Assembly (NCBI RefSeq): GCF_001659605.2
Contig: NC_035177.2
Coordinates: 2,108,611-2,172,610, forward strand
Origin: Manihot esculenta
Taxonomy: Eukaryota > Streptophyta > Magnoliopsida > Malpighiales > Euphorbiaceae
Direction: 5' to 3'
DNA length: 64,000 nt
The translations under genes and the position numbers were made by a program. This document shows, piece after piece, positions 44,791-63,300 of the stretch. Numbering within the stretch: position 1 is the stretch's first letter; every line of letters starts with the position of its first letter. Below the pieces are notes generated by a model. It worked only from the letters and a program-made list of their open reading frames with translations, was not told where the DNA came from and made no database searches.

Positions 44791-45869
44791 GAACTTCTAT
44801 TGCAGAGTACTCAAAGCTGCACTAAATTCATCAATTTTAATAGTACCATGAATCATATCAAGAGGATTGTCCTCCTCATACTCAAGACCCTCAGTAATAG
44901 CCACAAGCCTTTGGGCTATTGTTCCTACCTTTGTCTTGCCTTGCAGGTTGTCCTCCATTCTTGGTTTTGTTTTTAAACCAATCAGGATATCCTATCAATT
45001 TGAAGCAGATATCCCTAATATGACCATCCATGTTACAGTAATTGCAGTGTCCCTTTCTTGGATCATACTTCTTTTGTTTTCCTTTCAAAGACTGTCCTTA
45101 TATCTAATTAAACAGTACCAAGGTTTCAATAGACTCGGAATTTCTTTTACTCAGAATCTCCTTCTGAGATTCATGTTTAAAGGCCATAGATTATGCCTTG
45201 TTTATTGAAGACAAAGGATCAAGAACTAAAACTTAATCTCTCATAGAATCAAAATTCTCATTCAGTCCCATCAAGAACTGCATAAGGTTATTCCTATTGT
45301 TCATATCATCAATGGTCTTGGATGCTCCACAGAAGTATGGAGGTAACACTTCTATTGACTCTAACTCATCCCACAATCTTTCTAGACAAGTGAAATAGAT
45401 TGAGATAGGAGCATTCTTTTGAGAAATAAAGGAGATTTGTCTATGTAACTCATAGATTTGTGATCCATTACTTTCCCCAAACCTCTCTGAAATTTCACAC
45501 CACAGATCTCTCGAAGAAGCAATGTAAATGAAGCCATCTACAAGATTCTTCAATATTGAGTTCAAGATCTAAGATGTGACCATATAGTCACATCTCTTCT
45601 ATTGCTCATGGAACTCGGTATCTTTATCTGGCATTGGAATAGCGCCTTCATTTAAACCTAACTTCTACTTGGCTCCTAGAACTATTTGCATAACTCTATT
45701 CAAAGATCTGAAGTTTCTACTCCTAACCAGAGATACAGAGACCAGAATCATACCTGGATGGTCAAACGACTGCAAGCATAGTGGATTGCCATTCATCGAA
45801 TTCTTGCATGCTTATTGTCTTTTCCTAATAGGTCGCCTTATTCTCCACCATAGGTATTGGATCTGCCAT
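44791..45869 (-). pseudogene. Element E gag
   Basis: Minus strand from the ATG at 45869 (MADPIPMVENK). The copia Gag core follows: a broken N-terminal part, then an open piece 45565-45233 with DLWCEISERFGESNGSQIYE and LERLWDELESIEVLPP, and a CCHC knuckle (HCNYCNMDGHIRDICFKLIGYPDWF) at 45088-44891. Stops separate the pieces. Confidence 0.78.
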
Positions 45870-45936
45870 TTCTTTGTTATCTTTAAGATCCAACAGAACA
45901 TATTAAGGGAGACATCATTCACACACACCCTGACCA

Positions 45937-46122
45937 TGTAAAGAGAGAAAAGAGATTTATTGAAGAAATACAATCTCTGTACAAAAGCTAAGCTATTTAT
46001 ACTAGAAAGTCTCATGTGCGCAGTACAAAAAAGAGAAGCAATTAGAGGCTACTAATGACAATTGCATAATTACAGAGCAATGCACAACAGAACAAATATG
46101 AGTTAATATGTATTCTTCTACA
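45937..46122 (-). repeat. Element E 5' LTR
   Basis: 186 bp, TGTAGAAGAATACATATTAA to TCTCTTTACA in minus orientation, with TATAAATAGCTT as promoter. A degenerate primer site follows. It is shorter than the 3' LTR and clearly diverged from it. Confidence 0.75.
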
Positions 46123-46179
46123 ATCTACCACAACTTAAAAAAATAAAGTTTGTTCATATATTCCCAGTTGCTAATGACT

Positions 46180-47090
46180 CTATATCGGTGGAGGCTGGCT
46201 ACCAATCCCACCGATGGAGATGAAAAATTATTAGTTGGATTTGACAGGGGCTTGGGAACCCTGAAACATTTGGTTCTTAAAAAAGATCTTGAGTTTCCAC
46301 CGATCAGATTTTTTATTACTAATGGAAACTCGATTAAAACAATTCGAGATGGCTCCTCTCTGCCACCTTCTGGGTTTTGATTCTGGAATATATGTTGATT
46401 GCGCAGGGGAAGGACATCACCGTAGTAGTGGTTTGACATTATATGACTATCTAATTTTGATATTTGTTTACAATACTATTCTCTACATCATATTCAATTA
46501 TCTATTAAATCATATGTTAACACTCCCTGGATTTTCACTGGGTTATATGTGTGATCACGCGAAGAAGATAAATGCTGCACTTTTGAATTATTATGTTCCT
46601 TGCAATCTATTGTGGGTATTCATTGGCTTTGTATTGGTGAATTTAATGAGATTATATTTGCACATAAAAACAAGGGGTAACATCGACCTTCATTTTTCAT
46701 ACAGCTCCTTCACGATACACTTGATGCTTGTGGTTTGACTAATATTTCTATGATTGGATTTCCTTTTACTTGGTCAAATTGCCAATCTGGTTCTCCACAC
46801 ATTCAGGAAAGGCTTGATAGAGGGGTGGCTAATGCTGCTTGTTTTTCTTTCTTTCCAACAATGCAAATTTGTACTCTAGATCGATTTTTATCATATCATT
46901 ATCCTTTGCTTATTGCTCCAGCATTTCGACCCTCTCCACCAAGTAATAAATTATTCATATTTGAACAAATGTGGACTCAATGTCATGAATTTGAAGATGT
47001 GCTACGTGGTTGTTCGCAATCTAGTTTGGGTTCCTATAACATCTCAACTGGTACCTATCAATTGGATTCAAAATGAAATCGAACAAAAAA
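46180..47090 (+). mobile_element. LINE endonuclease relic
   Basis: Frames in order give 'RGLGTLKHLVLKKDLE' (about 46245-46290, the start of the LINE endonuclease), 'GIHWLCIGEFNEIIFAHKNKG' (about 46617-46680) and the open piece 46735-47076 with ISMIGFPFTWSN, IQERLDRGVAN and NKLFIFEQMW. These are endonuclease-domain signatures of plant L1-type LINEs in correct order. Reverse transcriptase does not follow; the sequence turns AT-rich at about 47090. Several stops make it a relic. Confidence 0.7.
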
Positions 47091-48949
47091 AAATTGAAAA
47101 TTAAAAATTATTTAGAAAATTAAAATCGAATTGAATCAAATTATAAAACTAACCGAACCAAATTAAATAGAAATAAATTGAATTGAAAGTATGAGAACTT
47201 AAATCTAATAAGTCATTTTATCATGCTAGTTTTAATTAATAAAATTAAACTACAAAAGAATTTAAAAGAAAAACCAAATTTGAAATGGAAAAACAGGAAA
47301 ATTTGAAATTTGAGTAGTCGAATTGAGATGCAAGGAAAAGAAGTTGGATGGACAAATGGATGGGAGTGAGACTTTAGGGGTGTGGATTGGGGTGGAGATG
47401 GCCCAGATGGGTTGCTGTCTTTAACTACAGGCGGTGGCAGGCCAGCGAGTCGGCAGTCGCAGTGCAGAGAGTCGGTTCGATTGTTTCTTTTTAAATTGAG
47501 CCGTAGATTTAGTCTGCGGGCTTCGGGTTTCTATTTAAAGGTTTTTGGACTTTTGATTTCTGTTTAGTTTTAACCCACCACAACTTTTATTTAGATTATC
47601 ATATTTAATTAAATTTTAACACTCTTTATTTTTTAATTTTTATTTGTTAAAATATTTTAATACTTATAGTTTTAAATTTTCAAAAAATATTTATAATTTT
47701 AATTATTTTTAAGTATACCAAATAACTTTTAAATAAATTATAAATTTTTTAAAATATATTTCAAGAAAAAAATTAAACTTCAAAAAATTTAACTACCCAA
47801 CTAATTCTAAATTAATATCTATAATCAATAAAATTATTGTAATTTTAATTAGACTGAATATGAAAAAATTTCAAAATTCAATTTTAAAAATACAATATTC
47901 AATATATTAATTATGCTAAAAATTTTATTTTACGCAATATAAAATATTTCACTCACGAGTAAGTATTTATTAGAATATTTTTTAATCAGTTCATTAACAA
48001 AATTATAAATAAAATAAACTTTTATTTAAATAGATTGATTATTGAGAGATTTTTAAAAGATTTTTAAAATACAAAATCATCTCATTAATTATGTTAAAGT
48101 TGAAATACTAAAAGATAATTTATATTATAGCTTATAAATCATATTATGTCTTAGTTTATAAAATCATATTGAACCACAGAATTCTGCAACGACTCGCGTT
48201 TTCCATCCCACATCGGAAAATAGTGAGTGGAATTTAGGGAAAGCAAGAATCCAGTACTATATACATATATCCAAAAAATTATTCCACTTTTCTTTCTGAT
48301 CTTTATTTTTTTTTATTATAAAATTTATAAATTTCTAAACGAAAATTTTCAAGCTAAAATTCAATAGCTCCATGGCAATATTTTTTTTACCTGACATTAA
48401 TATATATATAATCTAAAACATTCACTTTCTCATCACATTTTCTCAAACACAAATATTACATCACATGACTTTTTTTTTAAAAAAAAAGTTTTTTTTAACA
48501 TGATAGAACTGCGTCGTATGAATATAATCGAAGATCTAATTGAATTTTGGCACCAAAGCATTTCGTTTTTTTTTTTTTTTCGGCCAAAGACCAAAGCATT
48601 TCGTTGTAGTGTCTTTAAGTCTAGGGATTTTTTGACAACACAATGAAGAAAAGAGACAAAAGTGAAAACATTACTAAAATTAAGGGATGACTAATAAAAA
48701 TTACCACTTTAAATATAAAAATTCACCAACTTTATAAGAAAATGAAGGGTAAAAGAAGTCATGACATTGACAAGATAACTCAAGCTTGTTGTGCTAAGCT
48801 AAATAAGAAGAATAAATTTAGAAATTAATCCGTTACACCACTAAAGATGGTTTCACTTGCATTTCTCCTTCAAGAACAAAAAGCAAAAGATCTTGCAATT
48901 AAATGAAATGAATGATCTGAAATTTTCTATTTTTGTATCACAAACTTCT
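47091..48949. other. AT-rich intergenic region
   Basis: Simple-sequence-like AATTGAATTGAA stretches (47110-47190), a short G-rich island (47340-47530) without recognisable coding, and long A/T runs. ATCCCACATCG at 48205-48215 matches the plant snRNA upstream element but no snRNA follows it. Confidence 0.55.
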
Positions 48950-49214
48950 CATAATCTATTGCCACAAACAAAACATGCATATAACTCATTTATCTTATAG
49001 GGACAAAATCTATCTATTGCTATGAACAAAACAAGCATACAACTCTTTCATCATCTAGGGACAAAAACTGGACTGAAAATCCTAATCGTGCTGTCAGCTT
49101 TCCTTGATGCCCATTTCATTGAAGTTAGAATACCTCATCCTAGAGTAGAACATTACCACAAACGACTAGAATAGAAGCTCCATCTGAGAATTCATCGTAC
49201 AACTTTTTTACGAT
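48950..49214 (-). other. RIO2: Probable 3' untranslated region of RIO2
   Basis: Sequence after the RIO2 stop codon, less AT-rich than the intergenic DNA beyond it. No clear polyadenylation site was fixed. Confidence 0.4.
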
Positions 49215-55460
<6,246 letters not shown>

Positions 55461-57508
55461 GAATGATCGGGTATAGAAGTTATGTTCCAGGCGTAGGTTA
55501 AGTTTTTTGGTCTTTTATTTTGTATATTAAACATTTATGGCCAAATAAGTTTTGATATAATATTAATACTATTTTTTAACAATAAAATATTTTTAATTTA
55601 AATATCAAAATTTTAATATTTTAATTAATATAAAATTTTAAAATATATAAAAATCATAAAGTTACATAAATAAAATTTCATTATAAAAATTTAGTATTTC
55701 AAATTATGACTTATTTAACTTCAACATAAAAATTCAGGATTTAATTAATAAAAAATTAAATTAAATTTATTTAAATCTTAAAATAAGTATGAAAATTTAA
55801 TTGGACTATTTCTATTTTTTCAATCAATTTTAGTTAATTTTCTTTTTTAAAGATAATATAGGGTGATGTTTTTTTAAGCAAGTGAGTTAATAAGAAAACA
55901 TTCTTTTTATTTAGATAATAATAATATTTATTAATATTAATATTCTCATTTTATTTTTATTTTAAAGACCAAAATTTTTTATTAAGAAAAATTTTTATTT
56001 TATAAATTAAAATATAATACAATGTAATAGTGGCAGTAAAGCCTCTAGCAAGAGTTTTAAGTCAACAAAATAACTAAAAGAGTATCCATTCTCAATTCTG
56101 AATCACAATATGTCTAACAATTACAAGTGATGATAAAATTGGTAGAACTAAAAATTCACAACAAAGAGGCTAAATGAAATCCGGTCCAAACTGACCCAAA
56201 TAACTTTTGGACTTACTTTCCATTCGGTCCAAAATGGTTAACTCAAATTATTTAGTAATTTCGTGCTGACTATTATGTACAATTCAATTTTATTCAATTT
56301 TTTTCAAATTTACCGATGTGGGACAAAATAGCTGCTGCAGATCCGCAAGCAGCCAGCTAACGTTACACTAAATTTTTTAGAATTATATGTTAAGAGTCAA
56401 AAATATTAAATTTTATATTTGAAATAAAAATTTTTCCTTGAGTTACCATTAAAAAGCTAAATATACTTAAATAAAGCCAAAAATTGAAGGCCTTGTTTGG
56501 ATGATTTTTTTCTATGGTTATGCAATGTATTGTTTCGGAGATAATCGTGTTTGGAAAGATTATATTATACATTGTATGATTTTTTATGATTGAATTCCAT
56601 GATTATAAAACTATGAAATCTCACATATCCTTTAACCACCTAATTGGTGATTTTGTATTATTATATAAAATTTATTTCATGTTTTGACCTTATATATTTT
56701 ATATATAACAATTGATAAATTACAGTTTAGTCTCTCTTATTTAATAAAATGTCTACTTTAGTTAATGTGTTTTTAAAACCCTATAATTTAATCTTTAATA
56801 TTTGAAAAAATTACAATTTAATTCCTACCGTTAAATTTAGTGATAACTTACAGTTAATTTTTATAAAAATGACCAAAATACCCTTCAAGTAAAAAAACAC
56901 AACCAAATATATCAATCCATCCTACTAAATCTCCTTTCTCTATCTTCTTATTCTTTTTCTCCTTTTTTTTCCTTTTTCTCCTCCTCCTCCTTCTTCAGTG
57001 GATCCAATGCTTCAAAGTTTAGTGTATCACCGCACCGCTACACACCCACGCATCCAATCCGTCCCACGTGTGATTGCATTGCACCTCAATGCCATTCAAG
57101 CCATAGTTACCGCTCTCGATCTCATCGACAATACTACTTTGGATCTTGCCTTTGGTGCTGCTATGGATCTCGTTGTTGATGCCACTTGATCTCGTCATCG
57201 GTGCCGCTCTCAATCTTATTGTCGATGTTGCTCTTAATCTCGCCTTTGCTTGTGATCTTGCCATCACTGCCGCACAACATGATTACAACAGCATCTCCAC
57301 CAAGATCTCGAGTTGAATTGCATGACATCATTAGATATGCAAATCTCTCACACAATTTTGCATAGTAATACGCCATTATTAAACTCCAAAGGCCTTTCCA
57401 CTATGAACAAGGTCTTTGTAAAGTCTATGAGTTCGGATTTTATCTTCTACCTCCATATGTTTTACCCAAATAACTTGTTTTGGTATTTGAGATTGAATGT
57501 TGTGAGTG

Positions 57509-57579
<71 letters not shown>

Positions 57580-57798
57580 TAATATCCTCATAATTATAAT
57601 ATTTAAAAATAACCTTCATATTTAGTATGAATTGATCATTGATCATTTGATATTATAATTATTTATCAAGAGACTCTTATATTTTTATAAATTAATCTTT
57701 AAATATTATAAGATTTACAAATAAACCCTTATAGTTTTAGAATATTAAAAATCAAACCAAATTGAGAAAGAGATATAATCAAATAGAACTAAATTGAT
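55461..57798. other. AT-rich intergenic DNA between RIO2 and element D
   Basis: Mostly A/T-rich. It holds a reverse-oriented GTCCCACATCGG motif (about 56313-56324), a 'TTACAGTTTAGTCTCT/TACAATTTAATTCCT' diverged repeat (56720-56890), a pyrimidine tract of CTT/CTC units (56930-57000), degenerate approximately 24-bp units of GATCTCGTTGTTGATGCC type (57125-57280) and a TA microsatellite. A 63-codon frame at 56998-57189 is a by-product of these repeats. Confidence 0.55.
57512..57576. repeat. AT dinucleotide microsatellite
   Basis: An uninterrupted (AT)n run of about 32 units. Confidence 0.95.
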
Positions 57799-60089
57799 TG
57801 TAATACCCGGCTAGACTCCGGTATCGGAATTCCTACCGTCCGGTGGAATCTCGGATGTCGGAAGCCTCTAGTAGGGTAGAATCATGTTTTTATAAAATGT
57901 TTTAAGGTATTTCATGGTTTTAAGTAAAATGGAAATGAGTTTTTGCATAAAAGCAACCTTGAAGGAAAACTCAGGTTCGGCCGCCGAATCTCAAGTTCGG
58001 CCGCCGAACATGCATGCCTTCGGGAGCGCCTTTAGGCCCCCGAAAGCATAAGTGAGGAAAGTCCAGGTTCGGCCGCCGAACCTCAAGTTCGGCCGCCGAA
58101 CATGGCATGCATGCGGAGGCACGTTCGGCCCCCGAACGTGGCCTGGCCAGCCACTATAAAAGGGTCCCTTAGCCGAAAACGGGCGAGTTTTTCTCCCCGT
58201 TGTCGGCCAAGGTGAGTCCTCCGCCACCCCTCACCGATCTTGAGTCTTTTCCTTCAGATCTTTCAAGTTTTTCACTAGTTTTCATATTGTTTTGAAGATT
58301 TCCGAGTTTTGAGCAAGTTTTGGAGCTTTGAGGTTCAAAAACTCAAATCTCTTCCAACTCCAAGTTAGATCGCCTCCACCCTCGATCTTCAAGAGGTAAG
58401 AGTCGATCTCTAGCTTACATTATGTTTTAAGCAAGTTTTATGCAAGTTCATGGGGTAGAAAATGCATGTGTAGCTTATGTTGAGCTTATGGGTTTTTGAT
58501 GTGATTTTGAACAATGTGAGTTGCTTGTGTGTTGTAGTTGGGGTTTTGATGGTTTGATGCCCCTAGGAACTTGTATGCTTGTGTATGAGTGTTGTAGAAT
58601 AGGTTTATGCATGTTTGGATGAGATAGGAGGCATAAATGCATAGGGGAGCTGAGTTTCTGCCATTCTGGGAGAAACCAGGTTCGGCAGCCAAAGGAACTT
58701 TCGGCCGCCGAACATGCTTGTGGAGGCAGCCTTCGGCTGCCGAAGCTTGCCCCCGAAAGGAGACTTTCGTCTCTGTCTGGGACTTTCGGCCGCCGAAGGT
58801 GCCGCCGAACATGCATGAGTTTCGCCTCTGTCTGGGAGTTTCGGCCGCCGAACCTGCCTGACTTTCGGCTCTGGAGGGACTTTCGGCCGCCGAACCTGCC
58901 GCCGAAAGTGCCCTGTCCAGCCCTTTCTTGCATGTTTTTCTATGATTATTCCATGATGTTTTAGGGGGTTTTTGGGGAATAGTTTAGAGTTATGTTCACA
59001 TATGTTTGGTCCCTCATTTGAGTCCACCTGTGTAGGTTCGGACCCGAGGAACCGAGGACCCCCGCAGTGAGTCTGTTGCTCCAGTGTCTGGTCAGAGCTA
59101 TCCAGAGGTGAGTGGAATAAACCTTTACGTTTAAAGTAAATACATTTCAAGGTTTTGAGCATTGTTCATGCATCATGAATGCCATGTGATGAATTAGGTT
59201 GCTTGCATTAGAATTCACGAATATGTTGCATTGCACATTTTGATGTTGATGTGGATGAATGTTGAATGATCCATAGCCCTCGATCTATGATATGACGATA
59301 TGATATGTACGGTACGGAAAGTAAGACCAGTGGGACCCATTCTACGTTCGCTAGCACTATGTAAGGGAAAGACCAGGACCCATTCTACGTTCTGGCACAG
59401 TTGAACACTGTTATGTTATGATATGTAAGGGAAAGACCAGGACCCATTCTACGTTCTAGCACAGTTGGACCATGTAGAGGGCTATTGGTGACAAGTTCAT
59501 CCTTGATGTGATTAGCTGTGATGTGATGCATTTCATGTTATCATATGTTTTAAGTGTTTTATTATTCTGCTCACTGGGCTCTAGTAGCTCACCCCTCTCC
59601 CAATTTCCCCAGGATTGCAGGTACAGGGTAGACCAGGAGGTTTACAAGAGTAATGAAGTCACGTGTATGTAATAGTTAGTGTGGACATGATAGATGTATT
59701 AATGTTATGTAAAAGTACAGTTTCAGTCATGTAATGATATTGAGGATTAGATATTGTGCTTGACATTGTGTATGAGGTATCCCTTTTATTACATGATCAA
59801 AAATGTTTTATTATGTTCATGAAAGCCAACTCATCTTATGATGTATCGCCCATTGGGGCATTGATGAGATCCCACAGAGGGATCATGATTATGATTATGG
59901 CTATGTGCAGTGCATGTTCAGGTTGAGTTGGATGTATGAAAGAAAAGTTTTAAATTTTTATGCATGTTGTGATCATGTATGGGATTAAACAGGTTTTCAG
60001 GTTGCAAGTCAGGCTTGCTACGGGTCTTGGCGGCCTTAAGCCGACCCGGATCCTAGCGCCGGTAGCGGTCCGATTTTCGGGTCGTTACA
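57799..60089 (+). repeat. Element D 5' LTR
   Basis: 2291 bp, TGTAATACCCGGCTAGACTC to GGGTCGTTACA. Dyads lie at 57976, 57996, 58068 and 58088, TATAAAAGG at 58155, donor-like CAAGAGGTAAG with GT at 58396, the transcribed dyad array at about 58680-58910, and repeats of the 'AGACCAG.ACCCATTCTACGTTC..GCAC' type at 59320-59465. Confidence 0.94.
57976..58163 (+). promoter_or_regulatory. LTR promoter of element D: two dyad pairs and TATA box
   Basis: TTCGGCCGCCGAA starts at 57976/57996 and 58068/58088, both pairs at 20-bp pitch. TATAAAAGG starts at 58155, 67 bp after the last dyad start. A TTCGGCCCCCGAA variant lies between them at about 58123. Confidence 0.72.
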
Positions 60090-60353
60090 GAATGGTATCA
60101 GAGACCTAGGTTCATAGGATCGGACCTAGAGTGTCGGGCTCATAGATGTTCTAGAAGGTCAAGCACAATAGGAAGATCATGTCCACTAGGATAGGATGTG
60201 GAGTCCTGTCTTGTATGATGATGTGAAATGCCATGATTATATACATGTGCATTGATGCTATGATATGAATGATATGTTTATGAGATGAGGGTTCATGTGT
60301 GCCCACATGAACCATATGATGCTGATGTTTGTGTGATGTGTACTGTTTTTCAG
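58396..60353 (+). other. Putative leader intron of element D
   Basis: Donor AAGAG|GTAAGA and acceptor TGTTTTTCAG|AAAACAGG, with the gag ATG eight bases after the acceptor. The 1958-nt segment contains the dyad array, the rest of the LTR and the primer site. The arrangement is the same as in C. Confidence 0.45.
60093..60106 (+). other. Primer binding site of element D
   Basis: TGGTATCAGAGACC differs by one base from the TGGTATCAGAGCCC of B and C and lies three bases after the LTR. Confidence 0.88.
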
Positions 60354-60361
60354 AAAACAGG

Positions 60362-63300
60362 ATGAGAGGAACCCGTCGATCGGCAAGATTGACCGGAGTG
60401 CCACCTGAGGATGAGGGCACGAGCGCCCGTCCTCCTACATTGCCTAGGGCAATGTCTTGTAGAGCAAACAGAGAAAGAGTGTCAAGGGACCCTAGAAGGT
60501 CTTTTGATGCTAGCAGAAGGGGGACAGATAGAGGAGGAAGTTCTTCAGATGTGAGGGAGGTTATGGAAGAGGATCAGAGGAGGGATGGGAACCTGGATGT
60601 GAGCATGGAGGAAGAGGGGACAGGGGAGTCTCAAGGAGGCGTTCAGGCCTCGGGGTATGGTTTTCCACCCCATTATCCACCCTTCCCACAGGGTTCAGGA
60701 TATCCGATGGGAGGCACATCGGATTACTCCAGCTTTAACCCCTACCCTACCTACATGCCTTATCCACCTTTCTATCCACCTTATACACAATACCCAGCTT
60801 ATCCACCCTCACCCTTCTATCCAAACCCGGCAAACCCCACCTCGGAGAATGCTGCACCCCCACCTCCTCCACCTACAGAACCAGCAGCCCCAGTTACTCA
60901 ACCTCCTAGACCTAGCTCAGCCGATGGGAGCAAAGTAAAGATGACAGATTACCTTAAGCTGGATGCTCCCAAATACAAGTCAGGGGATGACCCCTTTGAG
61001 TATCTAAGAGTAGTAAAGACAATAACTGATGAGCTAGGTGCGAATGATAGCAGGGCCATTCAGATGGCAGGGTTCACTTTAAAGTGCAAGAAGGCACGGG
61101 AATGGTTCAAGTGTTATGTGGACCCGAGACTAGACGGTATGACATGGGAGGAATTTGCGAATGAGTTCGCTGGATGGGCTTTTCCAGACAGTTCCAGAGA
61201 ACTGAAGATGATTGAGTTTGAGCAACTGAGGCAGACAGAGCACATGAGCGTGGAGGAGTTCACAGATAAATTCTTGGAGCTATTGCCTTTTTCAGGGCAA
61301 GCTCTAGATTCAGATACGAAGAAAGCCAAGAGATATGTGATGAAGCTGCATTCTAGATACTCCTCGTTGATTCAGTCAGTTGAGAGGGAAAGTTTCCACA
61401 CTGTGGTGGATATGGCTCGAAGGATGGAGGCGAGTGCTATAGTTGAGGGGTCAGTGAAGCAGTCAGTGACCCAGTCTTCAGGGGTTAAGACCCCAGGCAG
61501 AGGAGGGCCAAGTCTCTCTTCTCAGAGCTCAAGTAAGAAGAGGTGGGATAACACCACCAAGAAGCTGAAAAAGAATAAGTTTTGGAATAAGTTGAAATCC
61601 GGTCTGGGTTTTGGCGGTGGCTCGAGTTCAGGCTCAGATGGTACAGAATGCCAGAGGTGTGGAAGGCCGCACAGGGGAGTGTGTCGAGCTGGGACTAATA
61701 CATGTTTCAGATGCGGACAGGAGGGACACATAGCTCGGGAGTGTCCTAGAGCACCTTTTATGGGCCAGCCCCAGCAGACAGCTTCTGGTAGTGTGGCACA
61801 GCCAGCAGCTCCAGCCACAACTCAGGGCAGTGGCAGAGGTAGAGGGAGAGGGGCAGCCTCTTCTTCTGGTTCCCGAGGTGAAGGTCCATCAGCTTCAGCC
61901 AGGATCTTCACCATGACTCAGCAGGAGGCTAACACATCCAACACCGTGGTGTCAGGTAATCTCGTCATTGGGTGTTCTGATGTGTATGCATTAATGGACC
62001 CGGGTGCATCTCATTCATTTATTGCTCCGAGAGCCGTTGAGAGGTTGGGTCTGATAGTCTCTGGGTTAGAGTGTCCCCTATGGGTCAGTGGACCCAAGTG
62101 TGACCCGTCAGTGGCAGTGTCAGTCTGCCAGTACAGTCCAGTTTTTGTTGAGGGAAGATGCCTCTCCGCCGACCTTGTGGTTCTAGATTTGACAGACTTT
62201 GACGTCATTCTAGGGATGGATTGGCTATCTACCCATGGTGCTACCTTGGACTGCAGAGATAAGGTAGTCAAGTTCAGAGATCAGAACGGGTCAGAGGTCG
62301 TCTTCAGAGGAGACAAGAGGGGCACACCTAGAGGTCTGATATCAGCTCTACAGGCTCGTAGGTTGCTTAGGAAGGGATGTCAGGGGTACTTAGCTCATGT
62401 GAGAGAGCTAGACAGTCAGGTCAGGGAGCCAGCCTCGGTGCCAGTTGTCAGAGAGTTTCAGGATGTCTTTCCAGACGAGCTTCCAGGTTTACCACCTGCT
62501 AGGGAGATAGAGTTTGAAATAGAGTTGGTGCCTGGAGCTAGACCGATCTCTATCCCTCCCTACAGGATGGCCCCAGCCGAGTTGAAGGAATTGAAGGAGC
62601 AGTTGCAAGAGCTGGTAGAAAAGGGCTTCATCCGACAGAGTACCTCACCTTGGGGTGCTCCGGTCTTGTTTGTGAGAAAAAAGGATGGATCCCTCAGACT
62701 TTGTATCGACTACAGGCAGTTGAACAAAGTCACTACCAAAAATAGGTACCCTCTGCCAAGGATCGATGATCTATTCGACCAGCTAGCAGGAGCGGGTTGT
62801 TTCTCCAAAATAGATCTAAGATCGAGGTACCATCAGCTAAGGATAAGGGATGAAGATGTGCCAAAGACAGCTTTCAGGACCAGATATGGGCATTTTGAGT
62901 TCCTTGTGATGCCGTTTGGGTTAACCAACGCCCCTGCAGCATTCATGGATCTCATGAACAGAGTATTTAGTCAATACCTGGATCACTTTGTTATTGTCTT
63001 CATAGATGATATCTTAGTGTATTCCAGGAACGCAGAGGAGCATGCCCATCATCTGAGGTTGGTTCTGCAGACTTTAAGGGAACATGGCTTGTATGCCAAG
63101 TTCTCTAAGTGTGAGTTCTGGCTGAGGAGCATTTCGTTCTTGGGGCATGTGGTGTCGGAAAATGGTATAGAGGTAGACCCCAAGAAGACAGAAACTGTGG
63201 CTAACTGGCCTAGACCCACTTCAGTGACAGAGATTAGAAGTTTCTTGGGTTTGGCAGGTTACTACAGGAGGTTCGTTCAGGACTTCTCAAAGATTGCAGC

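Larger units (their letters stand above)
31254..46122 (-). mobile_element. Element E: old Ty1/copia element on the minus strand, split by element C
   Basis: In minus orientation: 5' LTR 46122-45937, degenerate primer site (TGGTCAGGGTG, about 45936), gag from an ATG at 45869, zinc knuckle, protease, GAG-pre-integrase, integrase, insertion of gypsy element C, then reverse transcriptase, RNase H, a polypurine tract (31521-31512, GAAGGGGGG) and 3' LTR 31511-31254. Both LTRs start TGTAGAAGAATAC in element orientation. Gene order INT before RT shows Ty1/copia. All coding parts are broken and the LTRs are clearly diverged, so it is much older than C. No target duplication is seen (CACCG versus ATCTA). 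Confidence 0.85.

Noticed and set aside
48205..48600. A U-snRNA gene downstream of the USE-like motif
   Set aside because: No U1, U2, U4, U5, U6 or U3 start or Sm-site context was found at the expected distance, and the spacing of motif to TATA is longer than usual.
56485..56600. GGCCTTGTTTGGATG as one end of a PIF/Harbinger-type MITE
   Set aside because: No matching inverted end was found within 1 kb on either side.
56998..57189. 63-codon frame near a pyrimidine tract
   Set aside because: It coincides with degenerate approximately 24-bp repeats and is open on both strands, so it is unlikely to be coding.
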